DNA of 64,000 bases from contig DCWA01000012.1 in NCBI GenBank assembly GCA_002327445.1, positions 83,392-147,391 of the forward strand. The letters run 5' to 3'. This document shows, one piece after another, positions 54,043 to 63,081 of the stretch. Position 1 is the stretch's first letter, and each line of letters starts with the position of its first letter. The DNA is from Desulfobacteraceae bacterium UBA2174 (lineage in GTDB: Bacteria; Desulfobacterota; Desulfobacteria; Desulfobacterales; UBA2174). The notes under the pieces are model-generated. The model had not been told where the DNA came from. It saw nothing but the letters and a program-made list of their open reading frames with translations, and did no database searches. A program made the translations under genes and the position numbers.

Positions 54043-55979
54043 GAAAGGACGATCTCCTCCCCGGTGCGCCGGGTGCTGTAGCCGCCCAGGGCTTCGACCC
54101 GGCGTTTGAAGGCTTCCGAGACGATGGTGTCGCGCAAGATCCGCATCGGCCGGGTATCGAAATAAACTTCGGGAATCAGCAGGTCGTACTGTTCGGTGAC
54201 CACCGGGATGAAATCCAGATCCAAAGCCCGGGCCGCGGCATAGATGCCCAGGCCGACATCGGCCGTTGCGCCGAGCACCGCCACCGCCACCGCCATGTGG
54301 GTGAACTCCTCGGTCTCGTAGCCGCGGATCGATTTCGGGGCGATGCCGAGCTGGTTCAGGCGGTAGTCGAGCAGAATCCGGGTGCCGGAGCCGCCCTGGC
54401 GGTTGATGAAACGCACGTCGCCGCGCGCCAGGTCCTCGATGCCGGAGATTTTCTTTGGATTGCCCTTGGGCACGATGAGCCCCTGGTCGCGCATGACGAG
54501 GTGGACGAGACGTACCGGGATCCCCGGCAGGTAGCGGCGGATGTAGCTGACGTTATAACCGCCGGTTTCCGTGTCGAGCAGATGGGTGCCGGCCAGGTGG
54601 CAGACGCCGCGCTTGACGGCCATCAACCCGCCGATGGATCCCACGTGACTGGAGCTGACGGTGACATCGCCGTGGTCGATACGGATCTGGTCGGCGAGGA
54701 TGTCCAGGGTGTTGTCGTGGCTGCCGACCACCACGATGGTGTTGCGCACCGCTTCCGCCGGCTGGAGCAGCTCGGCGGCCACGCTCTCGTCGGCGTCGAT
54801 GCCCTCGCTGTTGTTGGGAATGCGGATGATGCCGTGGGCCTCGGTGATCGAAGTGATGGCGCCGGCCCCCCGAGGCAGCGCCGTGGCCACGATCCGGTCG
54901 CCGACCTGGCCCAGCTTGACCCGGACGAATTCCTCCACCCCGAGCTTGGAAGGGATCTTGCGTGTCGGGGTCACCTGGAGGGTCGGCCGCGGGTTTTCGG
55001 GCAGGGCCAGCATGGCGAGGATCACGGGTTGGACGAACTGTTCGAAGGCGATGATCGCCGAAACGGGGTAGCCGGGGATTCCGATCACCGGCTTGCCGGC
55101 CGCGGCGCCGATCAGCACCGGTTTTCCCGGCATGATCGTCACCCCGTGCACCAGCACTTCCCCTAGGGCCTCTACCGCCGGCTTGGTGTAGTCGGCGGAT
55201 CCCGCCGATGAACCGCCCACCGTCAGCGCGATGTCGCAATCGGCCTCCGGGGCCAGGGCCTCGGCCAGGGCGGCCTCGACCTGCCGGGGATCGTCGGACA
55301 CCCTGGTGCGCCGCACCGGCTCGCCGCCGCAGTGGCGCACCAGGCCTTCCAGCACGTAGGCGTTGGATTCGATCACCTGGCCCGGCTGGAGAGTGGCGAT
55401 GTCCAGGCCGTGCCAGTCCACCAGCTCGGAGCCGGTGGGAACGATGGCCACCCGGGGCCGCCGGCGCACCGGGACCTCGAAGATGCCGCCGGAGAGCAGG
55501 GCGCCGATGCAGTACGGGGTGATCCGGTGATGGCGCGGAAAAAGCAGCTCGGTGGCCACGATGTCCTCGCCCATCTTGCGGACATACTGCCAAGGAAAGG
55601 CGGGCGCCTCGATTTGCAAGGTCGTCTCGTCCACCTGGTGGACCTGTTCGATCATGACCACCGCATCGAAGCCCTCTGGCATCACGTTGCCGGTGTTGAC
55701 GGCCACGGCATCCACGCCCACCGTGAGCCGCTTCGGGCTGGTTTCGCTGGCGCCGAAGGTCGCCGCGGCCCTCACGGCCACCCCGTCCATGGCCGCGGCG
55801 TGAAAGCCGGGGGCCGAGAGGCGGGCAAACACCGGTTCGGCCAATACCCGGCCCACGGCATCGGGGGTGGAAACGGTTTCCACCGGCCAATCAGGGAAGG
55901 CGCCGAAACGGTGGATAACGAGGTCGCGGGCTTCGGCGAGGGATTTTTTCTTCAGATAGATGTTGCGTTTGTGTGTCAT
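54039..55979 (-). CDS. moeA: MoeA-like molybdopterin protein fused to a periplasmic-binding-type domain
   Basis: A 646-residue protein in two parts. Residues about 1-410 are MoeA-like (PVFARLSAPGFHAAAMDGVA; VAIVPTGSELVDWHGLDI; ALTVGGSSAGSADYTKPAVE; GIPGYPVSAIIAFEQFV), the domain that inserts molybdate or tungstate into molybdopterin. Residues about 420-646 form a PBP-like ligand-binding domain (GSHDNTLDILADQIRI; VSSSHVGSIGGLMAVK; RQGGSGTRILLDYRL), as in the family of MoeA homologues joined to a LysR-type sensor domain. The start at 55979 (MTHKRNIYLKKKS) has a GGGAG site; a frame to 56033 is not used. It is coupled by ATGA to archease. Such fusions may set metal-dependent cofactor maturation. 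Confidence 0.87.
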   Translation of the reverse strand: MTHKRNIYLKKKSLAEARDLVIHRFGAFPDWPVETVSTPDAVGRVLAEPVFARLSAPGFHAAAMDGVAVRAAATFGASETSPKRLTVGVDAVAVNTGNVMPEGFDAVVMIEQVHQVDETTLQIEAPAFPWQYVRKMGEDIVATELLFPRHHRITPYCIGALLSGGIFEVPVRRRPRVAIVPTGSELVDWHGLDIATLQPGQVIESNAYVLEGLVRHCGGEPVRRTRVSDDPRQVEAALAEALAPEADCDIALTVGGSSAGSADYTKPAVEALGEVLVHGVTIMPGKPVLIGAAAGKPVIGIPGYPVSAIIAFEQFVQPVILAMLALPENPRPTLQVTPTRKIPSKLGVEEFVRVKLGQVGDRIVATALPRGAGAITSITEAHGIIRIPNNSEGIDADESVAAELLQPAEAVRNTIVVVGSHDNTLDILADQIRIDHGDVTVSSSHVGSIGGLMAVKRGVCHLAGTHLLDTETGGYNVSYIRRYLPGIPVRLVHLVMRDQGLIVPKGNPKKISGIEDLARGDVRFINRQGGSGTRILLDYRLNQLGIAPKSIRGYETEEFTHMAVAVAVLGATADVGLGIYAAARALDLDFIPVVTEQYDLLIPEVYFDTRPMRILRDTIVSEAFKRRVEALGGYSTRRTGEEIVLS

Positions 55980-56102
55980 GAAGTCTCCCGATCCAGGCCA
56001 AATGATGTTTTTCCAGTCCGTGCTGGCAAGCATGAACCGATATGATAGCCATTCCGGGGGTCGATCTCAATCAGTTTGCACAGGTGGGGGCGACAGGCGG
56101 GC

Positions 56103-56139
56103 GGAAAAAGGCGGCGCCGCCCGGGGGGACGGCGCCGCC
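56103..56139 (-). terminator. Rho-independent terminator of prpE, with a second hairpin
   Basis: On the minus strand a ten-base-pair GC stem (GGCGGCGCCG/CGGCGCCGCC, at 56110-56139) is followed by TTTTT, a good rho-independent terminator, about 45 bases after the prpE stop at 56182. A second perfect hairpin (GCGGAGGCC/GGCCTCCGC, four-base loop) lies at 56148-56169 between stop and terminator. Confidence 0.75.
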
Positions 56140-56181
56140 GAATGCTAGCGGAGGCCGGACGGCCTCCGCCGGAGGGGTTGC

Positions 56182-58092
56182 CTACTTGCGGGCCTCGGCG
56201 TAGCCGATGCCCACCAGGGCGACTTTCATCTCGTCGAGGATCGTTGGATCGTCGATGGTGGCCGGGGTCTTGTAGGTCTTGTTGTCGGCGATCTTCTGGA
56301 TCGTCCCGCGCAGGATCTTGCCCGAACGGGTCTTGGGCAGCCGCTTGACCACCGTGGCCTTCTTGAAACTGGCCACGGGCCCGATGCGGTCGCGCACCAT
56401 CTTCACCAGCTCGTTGACGATCTCCTCGGGAGGACGCGCCACGCCGGCCTTCAGGACCACGAAGCCCACCGGCACCTGCCCCTTGAGGCTGTCCTCGACC
56501 CCCACCACGGCGCACTCGGCCACATCGGGGTGGTCGCTCAGGACCTCCTCCATGCCGCCGGTGCTCAGGCGGTGGCCGGCCACGTTGATGATGTCATCGG
56601 TGCGGGCCATGACGAACACGTAGCCGTCCTCGTCGATGAAGCCGGCATCCGCCGTCTTGTAGTAGCCGGGGAACTCTTCCAGGTAGCTCTTGATATAGCC
56701 CTGGTCGTTCTTGTACAGGGTGGGCAAGGTCCCCGGAGGCAGCGGGAGCTTGACCACCAAGGCGCCGATTTCCCCTGCCGGCAGCAGCTGGTTGTTGGCG
56801 TCCACCACCTGGAGATTCCATCCCGGCGCCGGCTTGGTGGGGGACCCTTCCTTGACCGGATAGTGGCGCAGTCCCATGCAGTTGGCGCAGATGGCCCAGC
56901 CGGTCTCGGTTTGCCACCAGTGGTCGATCACCGGCACTTTCAGCGCGTTTTGAGCCCATTTGAGGGTGTCGGGATCGAGGCGCTCGCCGGCGAGAAAGAG
57001 GGCATAGAATTTGGACAGGTCGTATTTTTGCATCAATTCCGCCTTCGGGTCTTCTCGCTTGATCGCCCGGAAGGCGGTGGGCGCCGTGAACATGGTGCGC
57101 ACCTTGTGCTCCCCGATCACCCGCCAGAATACACCGGCATCCGGCGTGCCCACCGGCTTGCCCTCGAAGAGGATCGTGGTGCAGCCGCGCAGCAGGGGGG
57201 CATACACGATGTACGAATGGCCCACCACCCAGCCCACGTCCGAAGCGGCCCAGTACACATCGCCGGCGTCCACGTTGTAGATCGCCTTCATGCTCCAGTT
57301 GAGGGCCACGGCATGACCGCCGTTGTCGCGTACAACCCCCTTGGGCTGGCCGGTGGTGCCGGATGTGTAGAGGATGTAAAGCGGATCGGTGGCCGCCACC
57401 GGCACGCAGGGGGCCGGCTTGGCCGCCGCCACGACCTCTTTCCATCCCAGGTCTCGGCCGGGCGTGAGGGGGGCGGTTTCCATGGGGCGCTGGTAGATGA
57501 TGCAGTTCTGGGGCTGGCAGTCGCTGTTGGACAGGCGGATCGCCTCGTCCAGCAGCGGCTTGTAGGGGATGACCCGCTTGACCTCGATGCCGCAGGAAGC
57601 CGACACGATCACCTTGGGTTTGGCGTCGTTGATCCGGGTGGCCAGCTCGTTGGCGGCGAATCCGCCGAAGACCACCGAGTGGATGGCGCCGATGCGGGCG
57701 CAGGCCAGCATGGCGATGGCCGCCTCCGGGATCATGGGCATGTAGATCAGCACCCGGTCCCCCTTGACCACCCCGCGGTCGGCCAGCGCTCCGGCGAACA
57801 GGGCCACTTCGTCGCGCAACTGGCGATAGGTGTACTTTTTAATGGTATCGGTGACGGGGCTGTCATAGATCAGCGCCACCTGGTCGGCCCGCCCACCTTC
57901 CACGTGGCGATCCAGGGCGTTGTAACAGGTGTTGAGCTCGCCACCGACAAACCATCGATAAAACGGCGGGTTGCTGTCGTCCAGGACCTTCTCCCATCGC
58001 TTGTACCAGTGGATCGCCTCTGCTTGCTTACCCCAAAAACCGTTCGGATCCTTGATCGATTGTTCCCAGGCCTCGACATAGGGGTCGCTCAT
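56182..58092 (-). CDS. prpE: Acyl-CoA synthetase, propionyl-CoA synthetase type
   Basis: A 636-residue AMP-forming synthetase that activates propionate (or acetate) with ATP and CoA. It has the ACSS3/PrpE-type start (DPYVEAWEQSIKDPNGFWGK), ATP-binding DPLYILYTSGTTGQPKGVV (about residues 234-252), the substrate-binding DHWWQTETGWAI, and the C-terminal KTRSGKILRGTIQKIA with the acetylated lysine that controls activity in this family. It is monocistronic, with its own promoter and terminator. Acetate use cannot be excluded. Confidence 0.93.
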   Translation of the reverse strand: MSDPYVEAWEQSIKDPNGFWGKQAEAIHWYKRWEKVLDDSNPPFYRWFVGGELNTCYNALDRHVEGGRADQVALIYDSPVTDTIKKYTYRQLRDEVALFAGALADRGVVKGDRVLIYMPMIPEAAIAMLACARIGAIHSVVFGGFAANELATRINDAKPKVIVSASCGIEVKRVIPYKPLLDEAIRLSNSDCQPQNCIIYQRPMETAPLTPGRDLGWKEVVAAAKPAPCVPVAATDPLYILYTSGTTGQPKGVVRDNGGHAVALNWSMKAIYNVDAGDVYWAASDVGWVVGHSYIVYAPLLRGCTTILFEGKPVGTPDAGVFWRVIGEHKVRTMFTAPTAFRAIKREDPKAELMQKYDLSKFYALFLAGERLDPDTLKWAQNALKVPVIDHWWQTETGWAICANCMGLRHYPVKEGSPTKPAPGWNLQVVDANNQLLPAGEIGALVVKLPLPPGTLPTLYKNDQGYIKSYLEEFPGYYKTADAGFIDEDGYVFVMARTDDIINVAGHRLSTGGMEEVLSDHPDVAECAVVGVEDSLKGQVPVGFVVLKAGVARPPEEIVNELVKMVRDRIGPVASFKKATVVKRLPKTRSGKILRGTIQKIADNKTYKTPATIDDPTILDEMKVALVGIGYAEARK

Positions 58093-58139
58093 CTTGGTCT
58101 CTCCTTTTTTGCTTGGGGTTGTCCGGAAAAAGTGGATTC

Positions 58140-58169
58140 AGCATAAGGAAGACAACGGTCGGGTGTCAA
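58140..58169 (-). promoter_or_regulatory. Sigma-70-like promoter of prpE
   Basis: On the minus strand TTGACA (58169-58164) is followed by TATGCT (58145-58140) at 18 bases, about 50 bases before the prpE ATG. AAAGGAGAG then precedes the start codon. Confidence 0.5.
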
Positions 58170-58260
58170 GCAGAATATGAATGCGATACAGTCTTTGAAT
58201 GTTTTAAATTAACCGTGTCCAACACCCGGTGGATGCAAACGGAATTTCCATTCCGCCGGT

Positions 58261-58959
58261 TCAGCGCAGGATGCAGCGTTGGACGTGGGGAGCCGCCGCG
58301 GCGCACAGGGCCTCCATTTCCGAAGGGCTGAAGGCGCCGGGGGTGGATTGGAAAAAATTCGGGTTCAAGAGGCTTTCCGTCTGCAGGGCCTGAAGGGCGT
58401 AGAGGGGCGCTCCCGCGATGCAGCGGGCCATGGCGGCGATGCGGCGCTCGTCGACGAAGGGGCGCACGCAGGTGGTGCGAAACTCGTGGGGCAGTCCGCT
58501 GGCGCGGATGATCCGGATGCTTTCGGTCAGTTCCGCCGCACAGGGGCGGGGGCTCAGGTGCGGGGCGTATTCTTCCGGCAGCGTCTTCAGGTCCATCGCC
58601 AGGTAATCGACGAGGCCGGCGTCGAGCAGGCCCGCCAGGACCTTGGGCCGGCTGCCGTTGGTATCGAGCTTCAACCGGAATCCCAGGGCCTTGATCGCCC
58701 GGCCGATGTCGGCCAGATCCGGCGAGAGGGTCGGCTCGCCGCCGGTGACGACCACGCCATCGAGAAAACCGCGACGCGCTTCGAGAAACGCCACCAGATC
58801 GTCGAGGGGCATCGCGCCGCCGGCCGGCCGGCGGCCCCTGGCCAGCTCCGGGTTGTGGCAGTAGGGGCAGGTGAAGTTGCAGCCGGTGAGGAAGATGACG
58901 CAACTCACCATGCCCGGGTAATCGATCAGGGATGTTTTTTGGAGGCCGGCGATGGACAT
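58261..58959 (-). CDS. nrdG: Anaerobic ribonucleotide reductase activating protein
   Basis: Radical-SAM activase of 232 residues that generates the glycyl radical on NrdD. The start SIAGLQKTSLIDYPGMVSCV is followed by the iron-sulfur CNFTCPYCHNPEL, giving the CxxxCxxC motif (about residues 27-34), and the SAM motif GGEPTLSPDLADIGRAIKAL (about 72-91) and NGSRPK. Size is normal for the longer NrdG type. It lies 52 bases after nrdD on the same strand, as normal for this pair. Confidence 0.93.
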   Translation of the reverse strand: MSIAGLQKTSLIDYPGMVSCVIFLTGCNFTCPYCHNPELARGRRPAGGAMPLDDLVAFLEARRGFLDGVVVTGGEPTLSPDLADIGRAIKALGFRLKLDTNGSRPKVLAGLLDAGLVDYLAMDLKTLPEEYAPHLSPRPCAAELTESIRIIRASGLPHEFRTTCVRPFVDERRIAAMARCIAGAPLYALQALQTESLLNPNFFQSTPGAFSPSEMEALCAAAAPHVQRCILR

Positions 58960-59011
58960 GAGGAAACCCGATTTCGGATTTTAAATTTGAGATCCATCAC
59001 GCTGAATCTTC

Positions 59012-61102
59012 TCAGGCCAGATGGCGCGTCTGCCGGTTCTCCGCGGCGTCGTCCCCGCTGTCGTCCCCCCGTCGGAGGGGCCGTTCCAATTTCACCACCC
59101 CGGAGCAGACCTCGGTTCGGCTGGTGCACCGGTCGCAGCAGACGTGCTGACCGGCCAGGTAGCCGTGTTGCGGGCAGACGCTGAAGGTGGGGGTGAGGGT
59201 GAAATAGGGCAGCCGGTAGTTGGTGGCCACCTTGCGGACCAGTCGCTTGAGGGACGCGATGTCCCGGATCTGTTCGCCGAGAAAAATGTGAAGGACCGTG
59301 CCGCCGGTGTACTGGCTCTGCAGATCGTCCTGGAGCCTCAGGGTCTCGAAGAGGTCGTCGGTGAAGTTGACCGGCAGTTGGCTCGAATTGGTGTAGTAGG
59401 GGCTGGCGCCCTGGCGGCACTGGGCGTTGTTGGCGCAGACGATCCGGGGAAACTTGCGCTTGTCCAGCATCGCCAGCCGGTAGGCAGTGCCTTCGCCGGG
59501 GGTGGCTTCCAGGTTGAAGATCTCGCCGGTGCGGTCCTGCAGCTCCCCGATCCGGTCGCGCAGGTGCGCCATCACCTTCAAGGCGAAGGCCTGGCCGGCG
59601 TCGGTGGTCAGGTCCTGGTGGATGAAATTGAGGCAGGCCTCGTTCATCCCGATGATGCCGATGGTGGAAAAGTGGTTTTTCCAGTGGGACCGGGTGCGGC
59701 CCTTGACCTGGCGCAGATAGAAGCGGCTGTACGGGTAGAGGTTTTTTTCGGTAAAATTCTCCAGCACCTTGCGCTTGACGGCGAGGCTCTCGGCCGCCAG
59801 GGTGACCTGACGGTCGAGGCGGCTGAAAAAATCCGCTTCGCTGTCGGCCAGATATCCGATTCGCGGCAGGTTGATGGTCACCACCCCGATGGAGCCGGTG
59901 AGGGGGTTGGCGCCGAAGAGTCCCCCGCCCCGGCGGCGCAGTTCGCGGTTGTCCAGGCGCAGCCGGCAGCACATGGAGCGGGCGTCGTCCGGAGACATGT
60001 CGGAGTTGATAAAATTGGAAAAATAGGGGATGCCGTACTTGGCGGTCATACGCCAGACCGGGTCCAGGTTCGGGTTGTCCCAATCGAAGTCGGCCGTGAT
60101 GTTGTAGGTGGGAATGGGAAAGGTGAAGACGCGCCCGTTGGCGTCACCGGCCATCATCACCTCGGCAAAGGCCCGGTTGAACAGGTCCATTTCCGCCTGA
60201 AAGTCGCCGTAGGTGGCCTCTTGGTACTGTCCGCCGATGATCACCGGCTGGTCCCGGAGGGTCGAGGGAGGCTGCAAATCCATTGTGATGTTGGTAAAAG
60301 GGGTCTGGAATCCCACCCGGGTGGGGATGTTGATGTTGAAAATGAACTCCTGGATCGCCTGGCGGACGTCGTCGTAGTCGAGCCCGTCGTAGCGGATGAA
60401 GGGGGCCAGCAGGGTGTCGAAGTCGGAAAATGCCTGGGCCCCGGCCGCCTCGCCCTGGAGGGTGTAGAAAAAATTGACCACCTGCCCCAGGGCCGAGCGC
60501 AGGTGGCGCGGCGGCGCGCTCGCCACCTTGCCTTCGACTCCGGTGAAGCCCTGGAGGAGCAGGTCCTGCAGGTCCCAGCCGACGCAGTACACCGACAGCA
60601 GGCTCAGGTCGTGCAGGTGCAGGTCCCCGTCCTTGTGGGCGTTGCGGATCTCGGGCGGATAGATGCAATTGAGCCAGTACTCGGCAGTCACATCGGAGGA
60701 GATGTAGTTGTTGAGACCCTGCAGCGAGTAGCACATGTTGCTGTTTTCTTTAATTTTCCAGTCCAGCTTGTCGATATAGTGCTCCACGAGGCTGGCATTG
60801 GCACGGCTGGTGATGCTGCGGATCTGGGCATGCTGTTCCCGGTAGAGGATGTAGGCCTTGGCGGTCTTGTAAAACGGCGAATCGAGCAGTACGCGCTCGA
60901 CGATGTCTTGGACCTCTTCGACCTCCGGAATCGGTCCCAGACGCAGTTCGTGGCTCAGGGTCAAGACCCGCAGGGTGAGTTTGCGCGCTTCGCGCTCGGA
61001 AAACTCCCCGGTCACGGCCCCGGCCTTGGCAATGGCGGCGGTGATCTTGGTGGAATCGAACTCTACGACGCGGCCGTCCCGTTTCTTGATCTGTTCGAAC
61101 AC
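59012..61102 (-). CDS. nrdD: Anaerobic ribonucleoside-triphosphate reductase
   Basis: Class III reductase (696 residues) that makes deoxynucleotides from ribonucleoside triphosphates without oxygen. It begins with an ATP-cone (KKRDGRVVEFDSTKITAAIA, residues 5-24) for allosteric control, then the catalytic barrel with LHDLSLLSVYCVGWDL, and the C-terminal zinc-type site CPQHGYLAGQHVCCDRC. The usual glycyl-radical motif at the end (WNxGKxxEF) is changed to DDSGDDAAENRQTRHL, still with a glycine but with different neighbours. nrdG follows. The 183-base leader and paired NrdR-like boxes suggest control by NrdR. Confidence 0.93.
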   Translation of the reverse strand: MFEQIKKRDGRVVEFDSTKITAAIAKAGAVTGEFSEREARKLTLRVLTLSHELRLGPIPEVEEVQDIVERVLLDSPFYKTAKAYILYREQHAQIRSITSRANASLVEHYIDKLDWKIKENSNMCYSLQGLNNYISSDVTAEYWLNCIYPPEIRNAHKDGDLHLHDLSLLSVYCVGWDLQDLLLQGFTGVEGKVASAPPRHLRSALGQVVNFFYTLQGEAAGAQAFSDFDTLLAPFIRYDGLDYDDVRQAIQEFIFNINIPTRVGFQTPFTNITMDLQPPSTLRDQPVIIGGQYQEATYGDFQAEMDLFNRAFAEVMMAGDANGRVFTFPIPTYNITADFDWDNPNLDPVWRMTAKYGIPYFSNFINSDMSPDDARSMCCRLRLDNRELRRRGGGLFGANPLTGSIGVVTINLPRIGYLADSEADFFSRLDRQVTLAAESLAVKRKVLENFTEKNLYPYSRFYLRQVKGRTRSHWKNHFSTIGIIGMNEACLNFIHQDLTTDAGQAFALKVMAHLRDRIGELQDRTGEIFNLEATPGEGTAYRLAMLDKRKFPRIVCANNAQCRQGASPYYTNSSQLPVNFTDDLFETLRLQDDLQSQYTGGTVLHIFLGEQIRDIASLKRLVRKVATNYRLPYFTLTPTFSVCPQHGYLAGQHVCCDRCTSRTEVCSGVVKLERPLRRGDDSGDDAAENRQTRHLA

Positions 61103-61284
61103 GATGATCTCCTGTGCGCAAGAATTCGGCCGCCGGCGAAACCAGACCTGGCTCTAATTTGGTTCTTCGACGGCCGCATGGTGGATGGGAATGGTTTCGG
61201 GCGCAGGCCCGGGGAAACGGTATTCAGGGTAAAATCGAAGGGTTCGAAGCGATGATGGCTCGAACTCATAGATTAAACCGGTTA

Positions 61285-61331
61285 ACACAAGATATTGTTG
61301 TCTGTCAACATATATCGTCTATATATAGGTA
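61285..61331. promoter_or_regulatory. Pair of NrdR-like boxes upstream of nrdD
   Basis: Two AT-rich dyads, ACACAAGATATTGTTG (61285-61300) and CGTCTATATATAGGTA (61316-61331), have centres exactly 31 bases apart (three helical turns), the spacing typical of paired NrdR sites. On the minus strand TTGACA lies at 61308-61303, so the first box would sit between -35 and -10 of the nrdD promoter. The match to consensus is by eye. Confidence 0.5.
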
Positions 61332-61356
61332 ATTTTATCGACCCACGGAGATAACC

Positions 61357-61683
61357 GTGAACCGGCTGCTCATCGAGAAGCGGCCGGTTTCGACCCGTGA
61401 GGGGACCGAGGAGGTGGGCGGGATGCGGCTGGAGGAGAGTTCGCTGTACGGGAAGGTCATCATTCCCTGGTACGATTCCGACGCAACGATGATCGCCGTG
61501 ATCGTAGCCATGGTGCCGGTGCTCTTGTTCGCGGTGGTGGGCCTCTTCGTCTCCTTCGAGATTTCTTCCCAACGGGTGGACGCATGGGTGCCGGCTGCCC
61601 TGGCGACGGGGAGCCTGTTCGTGCTGCTGAGCGCATCGGTGCGTCTCTTCAGGCGGCGCCGGTACCGTCGCCGGCCGTCCTGA
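61357..61683 (+). CDS. Small two-helix membrane protein, unknown
   Basis: A 108-residue open frame with GTG start at 61357 (ACGGAG six bases upstream) or ATG at 61423. It has two hydrophobic helices, MIAVIVAMVPVLLFAVVGLF (about residues 45-64) and WVPAALATGSLFVLLSASVR (about 77-96), and a strongly basic end RLFRRRRYRRRPS. No domain was recognised. It is divergent from nrdD and convergent with the Nudix gene. Its topology suggests an inner-membrane protein with a cytoplasmic basic tail. A real gene is likely but not certain. Confidence 0.55.
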   Translation: MNRLLIEKRPVSTREGTEEVGGMRLEESSLYGKVIIPWYDSDATMIAVIVAMVPVLLFAVVGLFVSFEISSQRVDAWVPAALATGSLFVLLSASVRLFRRRRYRRRPS

Positions 61684-61700
61684 GCCCTCTCAACGGAGAT

Positions 61701-62282
61701 TCAATCGGGGGCGCCCACCGCCGGCAGCAGCCGTTCGATGAAGCGATGCACGATCTTGGCCGTCAGTCCCCAGATCACCACGTCGCGGTAAGGATAGACC
61801 AGTTCGCGCACATCCGGCATCCGGCCCCGGTAGCGGCGTTCGATGTGGGTGGCGATGATCGTCGAGAGGGGAATTTCCAGAACCCGTGCAATTTCGGCGG
61901 TTTCGTAGCACACCGGCCCCGTTCCCGCCCAGATCCCCAGAAAGGCCTCCACCTCGCGCATGGCGATGGTCTGGAAGCGTCCCAAAGATCCGAGCATTTC
62001 CACCTGGGCCGGGGGAATGCTCAGCTCCTCCTCCAGCTCCCGGAGGGCGGTCGCCATGGCCGTCGGGTCATCGTCGTCCTGATGGCCACCGGGCAGCGCC
62101 ACCTGGTTGCGCCACGGATAGCCCTCGGTGTCGGCTTTTTGGATGGCCAGCAGGTGGGGCTCGGATTTCTCGAAGACCAGGAGGCTGACACTGGCCGGCC
62201 GAAACCCCGGCGTGGGCGAGAGCCCCTCGCCGCGGGCCGTGACCAGCGATGCCAGGATACGCGAATCGAGGGAGATTTTCAT
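61701..62282 (-). CDS. Nudix hydrolase, CoA pyrophosphatase type
   Basis: A 193-residue Nudix protein. The Nudix box is LPGGHQDDDDPTAMATALRE followed by LEEELSIPP (about residues 63-91), matching the GX5EX7REUXEEXGU pattern in a relaxed form, after VALPGG. The preceding VLLVFEKSEPHLLAIQKA and the later residues typical of the CoA branch (FLGIWAG, VLEIPLSTI) suggest hydrolysis of CoA or oxidised CoA to phosphopantetheine. It is 61 bases downstream of ccdA on the same strand. Substrate choice is an inference. Confidence 0.85.
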   Translation of the reverse strand: MKISLDSRILASLVTARGEGLSPTPGFRPASVSLLVFEKSEPHLLAIQKADTEGYPWRNQVALPGGHQDDDDPTAMATALRELEEELSIPPAQVEMLGSLGRFQTIAMREVEAFLGIWAGTGPVCYETAEIARVLEIPLSTIIATHIERRYRGRMPDVRELVYPYRDVVIWGLTAKIVHRFIERLLPAVGAPD

Positions 62283-62343
62283 GCGGCCCTCCGGTTGCCG
62301 CCGCCGTCGGGGGCAGGCCGCGGTTTATCGAAACGCCGGAAGG

Positions 62344-63057
62344 TCACGGGCCGCCCAGAACGCCACTGATCCAGTACAGCCGGTTGGTGAGCAGCAGCAG
62401 GCCGATGATAATCAGCAGGATCCCGGCGGCGATGTTGAGGTAGCGGATCACCGGGGTGACCTTGCGCACGAAAACGAGCAGCAGGTTGATGAACACGGAC
62501 AAGGTCAGAAAAGGAATGGCCAGGCCCGCGGCGTAGAGGGACAACAGCACGATCCCCTGGCCGACGGTTTCCTGGTTGCCCGCCACGATGAGGATCGAGC
62601 CGAGCAGCGGTCCGATGCAGGGGCTCCACCCGGCCCCGAAGGCCATGCCCACCAGGAAGGTGCCCAAAAGGTGCATCGGCTTGCGGTCCAGGTGGACGCG
62701 TTTTTCAAAGTCGAGCCACTTGATGCGCCAGAAGCCGGTCAGATGGATTCCGAAGACGATGATCAGCGCGCCGCCCGCGAATCGGATCGTGTCCTGGTAG
62801 GCGAAGGCCAGGGATCCGAAGAGGGAGGCCGAGGCGCCCAGCAGGATGAAGACCACGGAGAACCCCAGTACGTAGGCCACCGTGGAGCGGACTACCGCAG
62901 CGCGCACTCCCCGTCGCTGATCCCCGGTGAGTTCTTCCAGGGAAAAGCCCGTGATGAAGGTGAAATAAGCCGGCACCAAGGGGAGAATGCACGGCGAGAA
63001 GAAGCTCAAGAGCCCGGCCACCAGGGCGGCCCCGTAGGAAATGCTTTCGGTCGGCAT
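62344..63057 (-). CDS. ccdA: Cytochrome c biogenesis protein CcdA family
   Basis: Inner-membrane thiol transporter of 237 residues with about six hydrophobic helices. The two cysteines essential for electron transfer lie in FSPCILPLVPAYF (about residue 22) and GWSPCIGPLLGSIL (about 143), the characteristic pair. CcdA passes electrons from thioredoxin to periplasmic partners used in cytochrome c maturation. proC lies 24 bases upstream on the same strand and the Nudix gene 61 bases downstream. Confidence 0.93.
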   Translation of the reverse strand: MPTESISYGAALVAGLLSFFSPCILPLVPAYFTFITGFSLEELTGDQRRGVRAAVVRSTVAYVLGFSVVFILLGASASLFGSLAFAYQDTIRFAGGALIIVFGIHLTGFWRIKWLDFEKRVHLDRKPMHLLGTFLVGMAFGAGWSPCIGPLLGSILIVAGNQETVGQGIVLLSLYAAGLAIPFLTLSVFINLLLVFVRKVTPVIRYLNIAAGILLIIIGLLLLTNRLYWISGVLGGP

Positions 63058-63081
63058 GACGTCACCGTAAGCCTTCGATTG

